Part shown: positions 1 to 10,519 of the stretch, one piece after another | Layout of the letters: every line of letters begins with the position of its first letter | Numbering within the stretch: position 1 is the first letter of the stretch | Source of the DNA: Paramecium sonneborni | Taxonomy: Eukaryota; Ciliophora; Oligohymenophorea; Peniculida; Parameciidae | Direction of reading: 5' to 3' | DNA length: 64,000 bases | Assembly (NCBI GenBank): GCA_905182985.1 | Contig: CAJJDN010000046.1 | Coordinates: 299,298-363,297 of the forward strand | The notes under the pieces: model-generated | The model's database searches: none | Told to the model about the DNA's origin: nothing | Seen by the model: the letters and a program-made list of their open reading frames with translations, nothing else | Made by a program: the position numbers and the translations under genes

Positions 1-1118
1 TCATAATCCTTTATTAAAAACGATTGTTTTAATCTTATTACCTTTACTATTTGTTAAATTTTGATATTAAGATTCTAAATCAGTTGGATTAACCTTTAGA
101 TATTATGGGAATATTCCAATTCCAACAGAAAGACCACAATATAAGAAAAATCCAGATAAACCTAATGATTAATAATAAAGAAATTACTTAAATCAAGCGC
201 TAGACCTACAGCTTTTCCTTGTGGATAGCATCTAGCTTATTTCATATAATAAATAACAATTGGTGGAATAAACATTGGCAATGGTAAAATATATCTAGTA
301 ACAAGAGTTCTAAAGAATGCAATTTTAGCTTAAAATAGTATTCGATAAATATTACCAGCTTCTTTAGATAATCCTGGTAATGGTTCTTGTGTTTCATCAT
401 CAAAAACTTGTATTCCTTTTTAAAAATCTGGATATCTTGCAAAGAATAAATTAAATGTATTAGCAATCAATACACCAAATAATGGACATGCCTTAAAATA
501 AAATAAGATTAAAAATTACTCTAATAAGAAGAGCTGGAGCATTAAGTTTCTTAAATAACCAAGATGTTCCTAAACTACCGACAACAGCAGATGAAACAGC
601 TCCTCCATATGAAACTAATTATATATAAAAGTTTTACATGCTAACATTTCATTTGAAAATACATTAGAAGCATTTCTATTACAATAATTAAACATAAAGT
701 TATAGGTTTGATTAGCAGATTAAGCTAATAATTAATTTATTGGCTTAAAATGAAAATAATAATTACTGTTGGTGGTAATACAGCTAATCCAAATGCTAAA
801 GGTACATTAACAGGAACAAATGTTGATGTTCTAAATAGAATGTTAACAGGTTCTTTTAATTGTGGATGAATATTTGAATCTACAACATATCTCATTTTCC
901 ATAGTTATTGATCATTATATGTTTTTCTAATTGATGGATCTTTGTCAACATTTTCTAAAATCTTTCCATATTCACTCAATTATTGAGGAGAATAAAAAAT
1001 ATTGCTAAAATTATTTAATTCAATACGCAGGACTTATTATATTCTAAAAATGTTTAAGTCTTCCCCAATAAGTAGTTAAATCCTCAGCTGAATCTTCTGT
1101 ATTAGTATATCTCTTCAT
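1..1118 (-). CDS. Sideroflexin (mitochondrial inner-membrane amino-acid transporter family)
   Basis: Read with TAA/TAG as Gln, the minus strand gives a complete sideroflexin. It starts with ATG at 1118, and the N-terminal part contains WGRLKHFQNIISP, SEYGKILENV, the LWKMRYVVDSNIHP region (family HPDTGE site, here IHPQLKE) and FVPVNVPLAFG. The protein ends in VFNKGL followed by TGA at 1-3, matching the family's usual FNKGL C-terminus. A 22-nt intron (1005-1026, GTATTG...TTTTAG) must be removed to keep the frame; further small introns are likely in the middle. Sideroflexins are multi-pass mitochondrial carriers, some of which move serine. The degenerate HPDTGE motif is the only oddity. The next minus-strand gene ends 82 bp upstream, so the promoter must be very short. 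Confidence 0.9.
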
Positions 1119-1200
1119 AAATAAATAATAATGTAAATAAAAATATCAAAATTACGTCACTTTTATATCCTTAATATTAAATATATTTTGTATAAATATT

Positions 1201-2964
1201 TCAATTCTTCTTTCTTTTTTACATTAAAGTTTTTAAAGACTCCCCTTAATTTTTTTGTTTAGCAAGATTTTTATTTTCTTAAGTTTTAACTTTATCAGGA
1301 AAGAGAGTTTTTTAAATATGAATAATTTGTGAATCAGTAGAAAGTACCTAATAATAATAGAAATTATTAAATTACAATCCAATCTTATTTTTCTTCATTT
1401 TCATCTTAATCATCATCATCTGAATCTACTTCATCATAGGCTGCTTTTACTTCTTATGCATCTACTGCATTTACTTATATCTAAAAATATAGTAAATTTT
1501 ACTTCTTCATTTTCATCTTTATTATTTGAATCTAAATTTTTATTTTGAGATTAATTAGATTAGAGATTTTTTTCTTCTAATTCCTTAGCTCTTTTTTCTT
1601 CTAATTCTTGTTACTCTCTTAATAATCTTTCTTCTTATTCTTATCTTTTTCTTCTATATACATCTTCCACATCCTAATTAACTTTTAATTCTTTTGATAA
1701 ACCTTATGTTTTCATAACTTCAATTTATGCAATAACTTAATCATTTGAGACCATCTTTTCTTTAGCAAAATCTGATATTTTTTAACTTGTTGCAAAAAGT
1801 AATGAAAAAGTGCTTTTTAAATTAGAAATTCTTTTTTCTTTTGCAGCGTGATAAGATTTTTCTTTTTACATAATCTCTATTTCTACTTCTTTTTATCTTA
1901 TTCCTTAATCCAATTATTCTATTCCTTACTCTTTTAGTTTTTCAGCTTCTTCATTCTCTTTTTCCTTCAACAAATATAATATTATTTCATTTATTTCTAT
2001 AAGAATTCTTGCTTAATCTTTAATATCAATATCAAATATTCCTTTTATTATTTCTTTTTTTTCTGAAACCATTTCATCTACTAACATAATCTAAAAGGAT
2101 TCTAATTTATCATATTCTTATATAAATTAAGTAACTTTATCTTAAAATTTAAAATCTTAATGAAATATATATTATTTAATTGCTCTCCAAGCAAATAAAT
2201 TTTCATACATTTTTGATTCATCTTCTGATAATGCAACTCTTTTTATTGGTCTTGAACTTTATAATGGTTTTCTACCTCCACAAGCAAATATTCCTCCACT
2301 TTAAGGAGGTGCTGGTTAATTTATTATTGATTCAGGTTATAATTAAATTTTTTCAACTTTTAATTTAAGTTCTTCTGCTAATTATATTGGTCCTTTCTTT
2401 TTTTTAATTAAACAACCTATCACCCAATTAAAAATAATTCCAGTTTTATTATCTGGTTCAGGAACATCAAGTTTATCTTTTTGTTTTATATATCATTATA
2501 CTTAGTATTGAAAGTTAAATTTCTTCAACAAGTTTTATTAATTTAGCTTTTTATTTCTAATTCTCTTCTATAGCCCATTTTTTTAATTCTTCAGTTTATT
2601 TTAATTTCTATTCAATAGTTTTAAATTCTTTTTAAGCAGAATTCAATTCTTAATCAATATGAGTTGGTACTTTTATTTACTAAACATAACTCATTTTTTT
2701 ATTACTTCTAATAATTTTATACCATCCATAACTTATTAATTCACTTAATCACTTTTTACTTAAACTTCTCTTAAATATTAATCCTATTTAATAATAAGAT
2801 ATTACTTCTCCATCAATATAATTTTTTATTTACACATTCAAATTCACATTAACTGTATCGAATTCTCCTCTTCTTTTTAAACATAGATTTCTTGCATTAT
2901 CAAATCTCTATACTTAATCCACATCTTCAATGAATCTACAATCAGTTATTTATAGTGCAAACAT
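1201..2964 (-). CDS. Acidic, charged coiled-coil protein of unknown function
   Basis: I do not recognise a named family. The frame opens at ATG 2964 (MFALQITDCRFIEDV). It contains a hydrophobic stretch near GIIFNWVIGCLI, a Gly/Pro segment (PQSGGIFACGGRKP), and then a long Glu/Lys/Arg-rich coiled coil (for example QEERLLREQELEEKRAKEL). An acidic run of Asp and Glu precedes a basic C-terminus ending in LMQKRKKN and TGA at 1201-1203. Introns of 25-28 nt fit at several places, including one within the last 200 bp. In the N-terminal part a TGA (complement of 2749-2751) interrupts the frame. It could lie in an unusual 21-nt GTGATT...AAG intron, be a sequence error, or mean that translation starts at the downstream ATG at 2694. 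The charged coiled-coil layout resembles cytoskeletal or ciliary scaffold proteins, but that is inference. Confidence 0.55.
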
Positions 2965-3002
2965 AAGTTATTAATTTAAATATTAAATTTTTATTTAAAA
3001 TA

Positions 3003-3170
3003 ATGGGCTCGTCAAACTCAAAAGCAGATCAATTAATTTCAATCTGTTAAGAAACTAGAGATATAAGAAATATGTGTATCTTTAAATCCGGAGAAAATAA
3101 TTGTAAAAAAGAGATAGATAAGCACATAATTTGTATGAAAGAAAAAGGGTTCGTATTACAATAACATTGA
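3003..3170 (+). CDS. Cox17-like twin CX9C protein lacking the copper-binding Cys pair
   Basis: This is an intronless frame of 55 residues, too short for default ORF callers. It has exact twin CX9C spacing (CQETRDIRNMC and CKKEIDKHIIC), which in the CHCH family forms a disulfide-locked helical hairpin in the mitochondrial intermembrane space. The segment from the first Cys to CMKEKGF follows Cox17 closely, including the CIF...G linker and the terminal CM-GF. Cox17 normally has a CC pair just before the first CX9C that binds Cu(I) for cytochrome oxidase assembly. Here that position reads LISIC, so the pair is missing. It may be a diverged Cox17 or a structural CHCH relative. The gene lies 30 bp upstream of the next plus-strand gene and diverges from the minus-strand gene before it. 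Confidence 0.75.
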
Positions 3171-3200
3171 ATATTATTATATTTTATCATAAATTAATTA

Positions 3201-4851
3201 ATGGAAATTGAGAAAGAAATTATAAAATTGTCATCTTGTTAGAAATTCTTGTTGATCTAAAGCTTTAGAACAATGATCAATATAATTGATTTGGAGAATT
3301 TCAAATAGAAACAAATCAACTTTAGAGATTCTGAAATTTCATTTATTGATTACTATGATAATGAATTAGTAATAGGAGATAAACAAGGAAAATTATATTA
3401 TAAAAATGAATCCATCTAAGTTCATTCAGGATCATTTTTAAATGGAATACTTAAGGATGGAATGTTACTATCTTTAGGTTAAGATGGATTCTTAAAATAA
3501 ACTAATATCAAAACATTTTAATTTCTCTATTCTAGATAATTAACATAACTTATAAAAGAAGGATCCTTATTTCTTTTATAATTTTATGTCTTGGTCTAAT
3601 ATGGTTAAAAAATTGTTTTAATTAATTTAGAAAATGATGTAAAATATTATTATCATACTTTTAGGTTGTAGAAACTAAGTATAAAATCAATCAATAAGGA
3701 CCTTTAATAATCAAATTAAATAATCTATCTAAAGATTATTTCTCTGTTTTAGGAAAGGAGGGTTTGTTAAAAATATTCAAATTAGGAGACAGTCCAGAAC
3801 CAATATTATCTATTGATGTATAAACTTATGAAAATTACGAATTATTTTATATGCCTAAAAAGACTACTATTTTATTTTGGAATTAAGACAGTATTATTGG
3901 ATATGCTTTTGAAAAGGAATTGAATAAATAATATGAGATTAAATTAAATAACTTATAATCTGTATTGCAAGGAGAAAGATTATTAATTGTATATGATAAT
4001 ATAAGTAATCCTAAATTAAAGTAGATAAATAATATTGAAAGTTAAAAATTTAAATCCTTATACCAATAAGAACAATTATTAAAATTTAATGATCTCCTTC
4101 AATCAAAATAAGAGGAATAACATCACGAAAAATCACATTCAAATCCAACTCCAATTGCTTTTTATGACTTTGCATATTTTAATAAACAAAATTCTGATTT
4201 GAAATAAGATAACATTGAGCCAAAAAAGATTACTAGTGAATAAAACATGATTAATGTACTTAAATAATCATTGATTGCAAAAGATAAGACTTATCTAGAA
4301 TATGCCTTAGAAAGAACTCTTAAAAATGGAATAGCAGAATCTGTTAATACTTTATAACTTGAATAATTATAAGAATTATAGCATTTCATTGTGGATAAAT
4401 TAATAAGTTATCCTGAATAGACTAAAAAATATTTAGATTGGATAAAAGCTATAGTTAAAAGAGGAGTTGGAGATTTTTCTAAATTATATTATCTTTTAGA
4501 AGAAAGAACAAAATCAATAAACAAATTAGAGACTATATGTTCAAAGATACAATTTAACAAGCTTACCCAGAAACCAAAATAGGATAAAGATTATAGAAAA
4601 CAATAACATACTGTTTATGAAGAACAATAAGCTGATGTTGTAATCACTTAAGGAAATCTCCCTTAAAAAAAGATTAATGAAAATAACTAAGCTGAAGATT
4701 AAACTAGCTAAATTGAAGATGATTTCAATTAAGCATATACTAAAGTAAATACTATTTTTCATATATTTTATAGCACAAATAAACGCTTAGACAGTAAGCC
4801 TATTAAGATATAGAGGAGGAGGCATATAATGAGGAAGATTTAAAATTTTGA
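3201..4851 (+). CDS. WDR43/UTP5-like nucleolar protein (beta-propeller plus Utp12 domain)
   Basis: The frame starts at ATG 3201 and ends at TGA 4849-4851. Removing two canonical introns (26 nt, GTAAAATATT...TTTTAG, and 29 nt, GTAAATACTA...TTATAG) gives about 531 residues. The first 350 or so are beta-strand-rich repeats such as NNLSKDYFSVLGKEGLLKIF, as expected of a diverged WD40 propeller. Residues around 370-450 form a helical block (LIAKDKTYLEYALERTL, LQHFIVDKLISYPEQTKKYL, WIKAIVKRG) that matches the Utp12 domain shared by WDR43, UTP12 and relatives. A Gln/Glu/Lys-rich acidic tail ends in AYNEEDLKF. In yeast and animals such proteins belong to the t-UTP part of the small-subunit processome and promote pre-18S rRNA transcription and processing. 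UTP5/WDR43 is preferred because of the length and single Utp12 block; another paralogue remains possible. Confidence 0.7.
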
Positions 4852-4880
4852 TTAATTATGTATATATCTATATAAGTCAA

Positions 4881-5882
4881 TCAGATTATCAATTTGCTAT
4901 AACTAAAATCTTTTAGTGATATATCTGTTTTCAGTTCTAGAACAACCGAATTTAATTAAGGAATTTTATTAAGATTTTGTTATAATAAATTTACTTAATT
5001 CATTACTTACTCATAAGGATCTTCACTTTATTATTTAAACAGTTTTATTGATTCAATGAAATCTTCATTCTAATTTAGTCTGTTATCAAAATCGTCTTTA
5101 TAGACTAAACTTGTTTAAACCAATTAATCTATATCATTTCTAATTTATTTTATTTGAAACTTATTATATATTAAATTAAATTACATCAACTTTTTCATTG
5201 AATTCAGCTTATATAACTTAACATTTCATTTTTAATTAATCCTAAATGTTCTCTAAGTATTCTTATAATTGTAATTTTGATTATTCTGCTTGATGTTTAA
5301 CTTTCTAAATAATTAAAATTGAATTACATGAAATAATTACATTTGTTAAAGAATCAGATTTCCAATTAATTCATTTTATGAATTATCTTTCTTTAGAAAA
5401 ATTAAAATTGGTTATTCAATAAATTCATTCAATTTTACAATTTAATCATGTTTACATTAGTAAATTTTATATTTACATTCTCTACACAATAAATGAGTAT
5501 CGCATTTAGGTATACAGCATAAGAACTATGCTGTCCTTTTTCTTTATTAAGTTTTATTATTATGTTTAATGCATTAGTAATTTGATGGAGATTGATTTGG
5601 AGAATCTGAGAAATCTCTTTCTCTTTCTCTAGATGTTTAAACATTTGATCTTCGAGTTGAATGTCTTTAAAAATAATTATCAAATCTATTTGAATGTTAT
5701 TTTGATTCTTCAGGAGGTTCCCAAAGTGAATTCATATCAGATCTTCTTGTTGCTAATACTTTAACCAAATTAAGACTAGCTTTACTCGATTAGCTATTTT
5801 TATTAAGTGAATGTGGTTTGCTATGAATGTTTTCTTTCATTAGATTGACATGTATGATTGGAGATTTATCTCTTTTTTACAT
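4881..5882 (-). CDS. Ser-rich protein with a Cys-rich cluster and C-terminal coiled coil
   Basis: The frame starts at ATG 5882 and ends at TGA 4881-4883. The N-terminal 110 residues are Ser/Arg/Asn-rich and probably disordered (SDMNSLWEPPEES, then RHSTRRSNVQTSRERE). A compact Cys/His cluster follows (CCIPKCDTHLLCRECKYK, then CKHDQ) that could bind zinc in a B-box-like way. The C-terminal half is a Gln/Lys/Glu-rich coiled coil (KVKHQAEQSKLQLQEYLENI). Introns of 23 and about 25 nt keep the frame in the coiled-coil part. B-box plus coiled coil is the layout of TRIM-like scaffolds, but no RING is visible, so that is only a suggestion. The stop lies 30 bp from the stop of the convergent WDR43-like gene. 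Confidence 0.65.
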
Positions 5883-5971
5883 TCGTTAAAAATATAAATT
5901 TATATATATAATTTTTACAAACATAAAATAATGTAAAAACAATCAATTAATATGACTTAAAATTCCTAAGT

Positions 5972-6312
5972 TAGAGGAAAATGTTGTATTTGTTGAAATA
6001 AAATATCATTTTTGTGATTTAAGACTTCTAAAATGTAGACTTCCTGAATTTAAAATATTCTGATATAAATGTACGAATTTAAAGAGTTCTTGTCAAATAA
6101 GAAAATATAAATTAGAGAACTAAAACAGGAAAATAAGAAATTTACAATAATATTTTATTATTTTTTTAAAAATTGATAGATTATTTTTATAATAGATAGA
6201 ATTTAATGAAGGTTTTGCATTGCAATTGATCATTAATTCACTCAAAACTGATGCTAAAAGCTTTCATTAATATAGAGATGCTTATGCCAACTAAATAGAA
6301 AAGATTTCTTGA
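5972..6312 (+). CDS. Possible small gene, structure unresolved
   Basis: The last 150 bp read well as protein (IEFNEGFALQLIINSLKTDA, then FHQYRDAYANQIEKIS and TGA at 6310-6312). An ATG at 5972 opens MTQNSQVRGKC. The two parts are in different frames, and each route between them meets a TGA, so at least one intron or sequence error is needed that I could not place convincingly. The family is not recognised. It could equally be a decayed gene. Confidence 0.3.
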
Positions 6313-6915
6313 TTAAATAAATATTCATCTATCAAAAGCACTTTATGAAACTCCAAGAATATAGAGGTTTTGTATTTCTCTATAATAATTAACTTAAAAG
6401 ATTCAAATTATCAACAAATTTATAAATCCAGGTAATATGTTATATTGGAGTTCATAATTACAAAAAATAATAAAGAAGGGGAAAAATTAATTGCTTATTT
6501 ATAAGATAATCTCAAATAATACATAAAGTAAATTTATCAGTCATTGAAAAATGTGATTTTTTTGAATAAAATTTTTAAATTAATACTAAATACAAAATAA
6601 TTAAGTACTTCTAATTGGAAGAATAAATAATAACTTGTGAATTTTTTTAACAAACCTTACTTATCTTTTATTGATTAAATAATGTTAAATATTTGTGTAT
6701 AACATTTTCTTTAAAAAAAAATGATAATTTAATGTCATAAAAATAAAAGAAATTATATTAAGTGATAGAATAATTAAGTATGTAAATATAGTGATCAAAA
6801 ATGAATAATATAAAACTCCTTAATCAATAGAAAATAGATGTAAAACTGATTGAATTAATTTATAATAAGAATAAGTACTTTAATGAGTAAAAAAGTTTAA
6901 TAATTTTATAATAAA
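6313..6915. other. Stretch without a convincing gene
   Basis: This 600-bp spacer is very AT-rich. One ciliate-code ORF on the plus strand (6345-6674, 109 codons beginning MKLQEYRGFVFLYNN) is longer than most chance ORFs, but it shows no recognisable motif and has biased Asn/Lys/Ile composition. Because TGA is the only stop, such open stretches are expected by chance, so it is not called as a gene. Confidence 0.4.
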
Positions 6916-7731
6916 ATGTAATATGATCGTTCACTTTTGACAGTTGATATTTAAGGTGCTTAACCAAAATGTAGAAATGGTTACATGAATAGATTGTTAC
7001 CACATTAATTGAGATATGAAGAGCAAATAAGAGTTTAGTAATGAATATAAAGTGATGAAAGACAAAAAATTCCAAAATAAGATTATAAATTTGGGAGAAG
7101 AAGATATTAACATGATTTCCATCATTTTTGCAATATATGTATTCCTTAAGGAGAAGAATACTTTGAGAAAACAAATAAGAAACACTTTGTAATTCCTGAA
7201 GGTGAGATTAAATAATATCGTGCTTTGGAGAATTATTATGATCAACCTAAGTATATAAATTATTATTGATGAGGATAAATTGAGGCAGATAGGTTGCTAT
7301 GTACAAATGACATAGATGGAGCAGTACCAGGTTCTTTATAAAGTAAAGCTGTTCGTAATCAAGAGATGGCATAAAAATTGAGAATATAAAGAGAAGAACA
7401 GAGAGTTTAAAAAAATAGAGAATTATATTAATCATAAATAGATTAAAGTTATGAGTAGTAAGAAGAAGAAGGTTCTCCATTACCTTAAAAAAATAAATCA
7501 TATTCAGTTTAAATATCTCCTGCTTAATAATAAGAATATAAAGCTTAACCTTATGATTATATGAATAAACCTTTAAAATTACCTCCAATAAGTGATAGAA
7601 TTACAACATTTACAAATCCAATAAGCAGCAAATTATAACTTCGATAGAACCCTAGAGTGTTTTTATCTTAAGAATAGGATAAGACTTTAAAATAAATTTA
7701 GAAGTAACCAGCATTGAGATTATTTGTTTGA
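6916..7731 (+). CDS. Probable ciliary protein with DIxGAxP motifs, Gln-rich
   Basis: The frame opens at ATG 6916 with LLTVDIQGAQPKCRNGYMNR. A second related motif lies mid-protein (NDIDGAVPGSLQSKAVRN). The C-terminal half is Gln/Pro-rich (YSVQISPAQQQEYKAQPYDY) and the stop is at 7729-7731. DIxGAxP repeats recur in small axonemal and microtubule-associated ciliate proteins as I know them, so a ciliary role is inferred. A roughly 42-nt intron starting GTATATAAATT removes TGA codons near 7261. A further in-frame TGA near 7043 is avoided only by a 15-nt GTAATG...AAG intron, shorter than any other here, so that exon border is uncertain. Codons before and after it are clearly coding. Confidence 0.55.
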
Positions 7732-7736
7732 TATAA

Positions 7737-8257
7737 TCATGAATAAAATTCCTACTGTTATTGTTTATTTTATCTTAGATAATGTTAAGGTAAATTCCAT
7801 TTCACATATTTTTTTTATTAAACTTGTTCTGTTGATTTTTTTAGAACTCCTTTATCCATACTTTACATTTTTGGTCTATTAATAGTTCCTATGTCTGATA
7901 ATGAAAGAGGTGTTGAACTTTATTCAACATTATTGGAAAGGTTCTTATCAATATCAACATCAAAGATGTATAACGATCTTGACTTAATAAATGTTGGATT
8001 AGGTTTAGACTTCTTTCTTTATTTTAATGATTCTGTTGTGATATTACAGTAATCAGATAATAAATAAATGGATTTATCAGAATTAGATGATTTACTTCGA
8101 CTAGTTGGTTTCTATGTTGATGAAAATTTAGATTATCGATCAGATGAATCTCCAGGAGAACGCTTCTTAGAACGATTTCTAGTTGATTATTCTGTAAATC
8201 GATTGCTTCTTATTGTACGGATTTCATTCTAATCACAAGAACAATCACAAGAAACAT
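7737..8257 (-). CDS. Small Ser/Arg-rich protein of unknown function
   Basis: The minus-strand frame runs from about 8257 to the TGA at 7737-7739. It is rich in Ser, Arg and Lys (NRSKKRSPGDSSDRQ, KPTSRSKSSNSDKS) and ends in a Gln-rich tail (YLRQNKQQQQEFYS). The start used here is ATG at 8257 followed by a 20-nt intron at 8230-8249, which joins MFL to NEIRTIRS; this is the weakest part of the model. RS-rich composition can mark splicing-related or intrinsically disordered proteins, but there is no RNA-binding domain, so I assign no function. The stop is 5 bp from the stop of the convergent gene. Confidence 0.5.
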
Positions 8258-8391
8258 AATTAATGTAACATTAACATTAACAATTTCCTAGAGTAATTGT
8301 TCCCATTTAATTTATAATTTTTATTAATCATTTCCCAAATATAAAACCCAAAATCAACGATATTAATGCTGTTATCATCACTTATTTCAAC

Positions 8392-9105
8392 TCAAATTTG
8401 TTTCCTTATATATTATTCTTCATTATAAATACCATGATGTTTTATAGCCACTTCCTATTCTTTCACACTCTTTAACATTAATTAATAATTAGAAACATCT
8501 TAAGACTAAAATTATCTCAAAAATTATACATACCAATTAAACAACTTGTTCTTAATATTTCTATATCTCCTCATCTTTCTCTTTACTTGATGTATCAATT
8601 ATCGATTAATACATTTAACCCACATTTTCATGAATTTCTTATACTTCATTCTATTATTGTTATTATTATGGTATATTCTCCTGATGTATTTCAGCAGGTT
8701 TAATCCTACTTCTTACTTATACTTATTAAATTAATTATGCATCTTATTATCTCCAAAATATACCCAGATCTTTCGTATATATATATATATTTACCCTATA
8801 TGTCTTATTCTAATATACACGCGTTTATTTGAAATTTTGATTCCAATTTACTATCCTCTTTTAGTAATATAGATGTGCTGATATCTATGCACACTTTATC
8901 ATTTCCTTCAATAATACCTACAGTAGGTTTAACTTAAAACAAATTTGGACTTGTTGTTTTTATCTTGTGATAATCTTATTCTTACTTTGAAGGCTAATTT
9001 ATTTGAAGTCAAATTGAAAATATTTAGTGTTGTTTACCCTACTTTCCCTTCTTATAGAATAAAATCTAAATATTGTTTTGGCTCTATGTCGATTAATCCT
9101 TACAT
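8392..9105 (-). CDS. VAP-like protein with N-terminal MSP domain
   Basis: The frame starts at ATG 9105 (MQGLIDIEPKQYLDFILQEG) and ends at TGA 8392-8394. The first 110 residues match the MSP fold of VAP proteins: GQTTLNIFNLTSNKLAFK, then IKTTSPNLFQVKPTVGIIE, the equivalent of the family's FKVKTT..YCVRPNSGII core. A 22-nt intron sits inside this core and its removal restores KIKTTSP. After the MSP domain come a Gln run, a coiled coil (SSKEKDEEIQKYQEQVV) and a charged tail (EEQYIRKQI). VAPs hold ER membrane contacts by binding FFAT motifs and normally end in a transmembrane anchor. If the 28-nt intron GTATGT...TTTTAG is spliced, no hydrophobic anchor remains; if retained, a short hydrophobic stretch appears. 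Confidence 0.75.
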
Positions 9106-9179
9106 ATAAATATATTTATTAATTTCATTATATAAATGAATCTCTTAATTCAAGAATGTTTTAATATTATTTCTAGAAA

Positions 9180-10519
9180 TCAGGGGATAGAATGTTTCAT
9201 GACTGTAAAATTTTTGAATGCAAATTCATTAACAGGTATTAAACTTTAATACGCTGATCTAATTAATTTAAAGCTCTATAAATTAGATTAATAATTTTAC
9301 CTCCTCCTATTTAAACTAAAATTCAACAACTTATGACATACGATTCTTATCTCTGAACCATCTGATTTAAATAAAAAATCATGTTATAATATTAAATTTA
9401 AATCTTTGTCAATTTAATAAATCGCATCCATTTTTAACCTCGTGCTTTTTTGCATTGATCTTCTTCTTTTCTCGATGCAAAAAATTATTGTAATTTTTCA
9501 AATCTACAGGTTATTTTCCATCAACTTGTTATGTATACATTACCATATTATATTTCTTTTTTCAACGTATCAGTTTTAAAAATCAAGAATTGTTGATAGC
9601 AATCTTGGAGAATATACCAATTTATCCAAATTTACAAAATCTACAAATCTTTGTTAAATAATTTCAATTTTTTATTTGTATTTGTATCTTAGTAAGAAAT
9701 TCTACATTCTTTGTAATCGATCGATTAATATTTTTATTTATCAATAAGCATCAATTAAATATCTTTTTCCCCAACAATTTATTCTAAATATGTCAAAAAT
9801 AAATTCTTTTTCAGAAGGAATCACACTAAAAGAATCGCCTTGTGGTATAAGTATATAATGAAGAAAAATTGCTATCAAGTCCATAACCGTCATTTATGTT
9901 AATTTTCATAATATGTTTTATAAAAATAAACAATTATGATTGGATATTGTTTTAAGCTAAACTCTATGAATATTTTTGGAATATCTATCATAGGTAAGCA
10001 ATCCTCATATAACTATTAAGAGAGTATATGTTTTTGTATTAATACTATTTAAATCCCTTCATCAAGTTTTATAAAATTATGTGAAATGACTTAATTAATT
10101 TGAAAAATCTGTATAAATTTCTCTATAAGATTTTGTCTCATAAAAGAGAACCATCATCAAATTCAACAATAGTTTTTGATTCATTTTATAATTTTTTTTT
10201 GTTATGAAAATTGTGATGGGGATCTTACAAATTGCAATAAATGTAATACTATTTGATTGCACTCAGCAATGATTGTAATTAATTTACATAAATATGTCTT
10301 TTTATAAATATTTGTTGTTATTTTTAACTTTTTGAAATTTAGATGAAATATGATACGCCTCTGTAATAAGTGTGCAAAATCTTCTAAATAATTTGTATAA
10401 AAAATGAGTCATGTAGAAAATGTCATAACTGAAACGATTATATAATTCAATTGTTCTAAATTTGAAAAATAAATGAAGAATTGATAAAATGTCTTTCAGT
10501 TTTCTTTTTAATTATATTA
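9180..10519 (-). CDS. Unidentified protein, 5' end inside the artefactual repeat
   Basis: The C-terminus is clear: a frame through HDFLFKSDGSEIRIVCHK and SAYQSLIPVNEFAFKNFTV ends in KHSIP and TGA at 9180-9182, 75 bp from the VAP-like start. Farther 5' other coding segments appear (IPQGDSFSVIPSEKEFIF, WGKRYLIDAY, ILSQQLYEDCLPMIDIPK, then FYMTHFLYKLFRRFCT) in different frames, so several introns must be removed. I do not recognise the family. The upstream exons lie in 9323-10519, which is repeated at 10521-11717. In the real chromosome the 5' end should run straight into the sequence now at 11718. Exact start and exon borders are unresolved. Confidence 0.5.

Noticed and set aside
5435..7588. 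Standard-code minus-strand ORFs (5435-5683, 6860-7174, 6997-7245, 7247-7588)
   Set aside because: They are either wrong-frame readings of a minus-strand gene or antisense to coding plus-strand sequence, and have no conserved features.
8339..8400. Kinase-like DFG stretch (INIVDFGFYIWEM) downstream of the VAP-like stop
   Set aside because: It lies after the TGA in a different context, with no other kinase motifs; a chance frame in AT-rich DNA.
8779..8792. AT dinucleotide runs (also 63445-63456) as possible telomeric or origin repeats
   Set aside because: They are short simple AT runs; no C4A2/G4T2 or G3T3-type telomere repeats are present.
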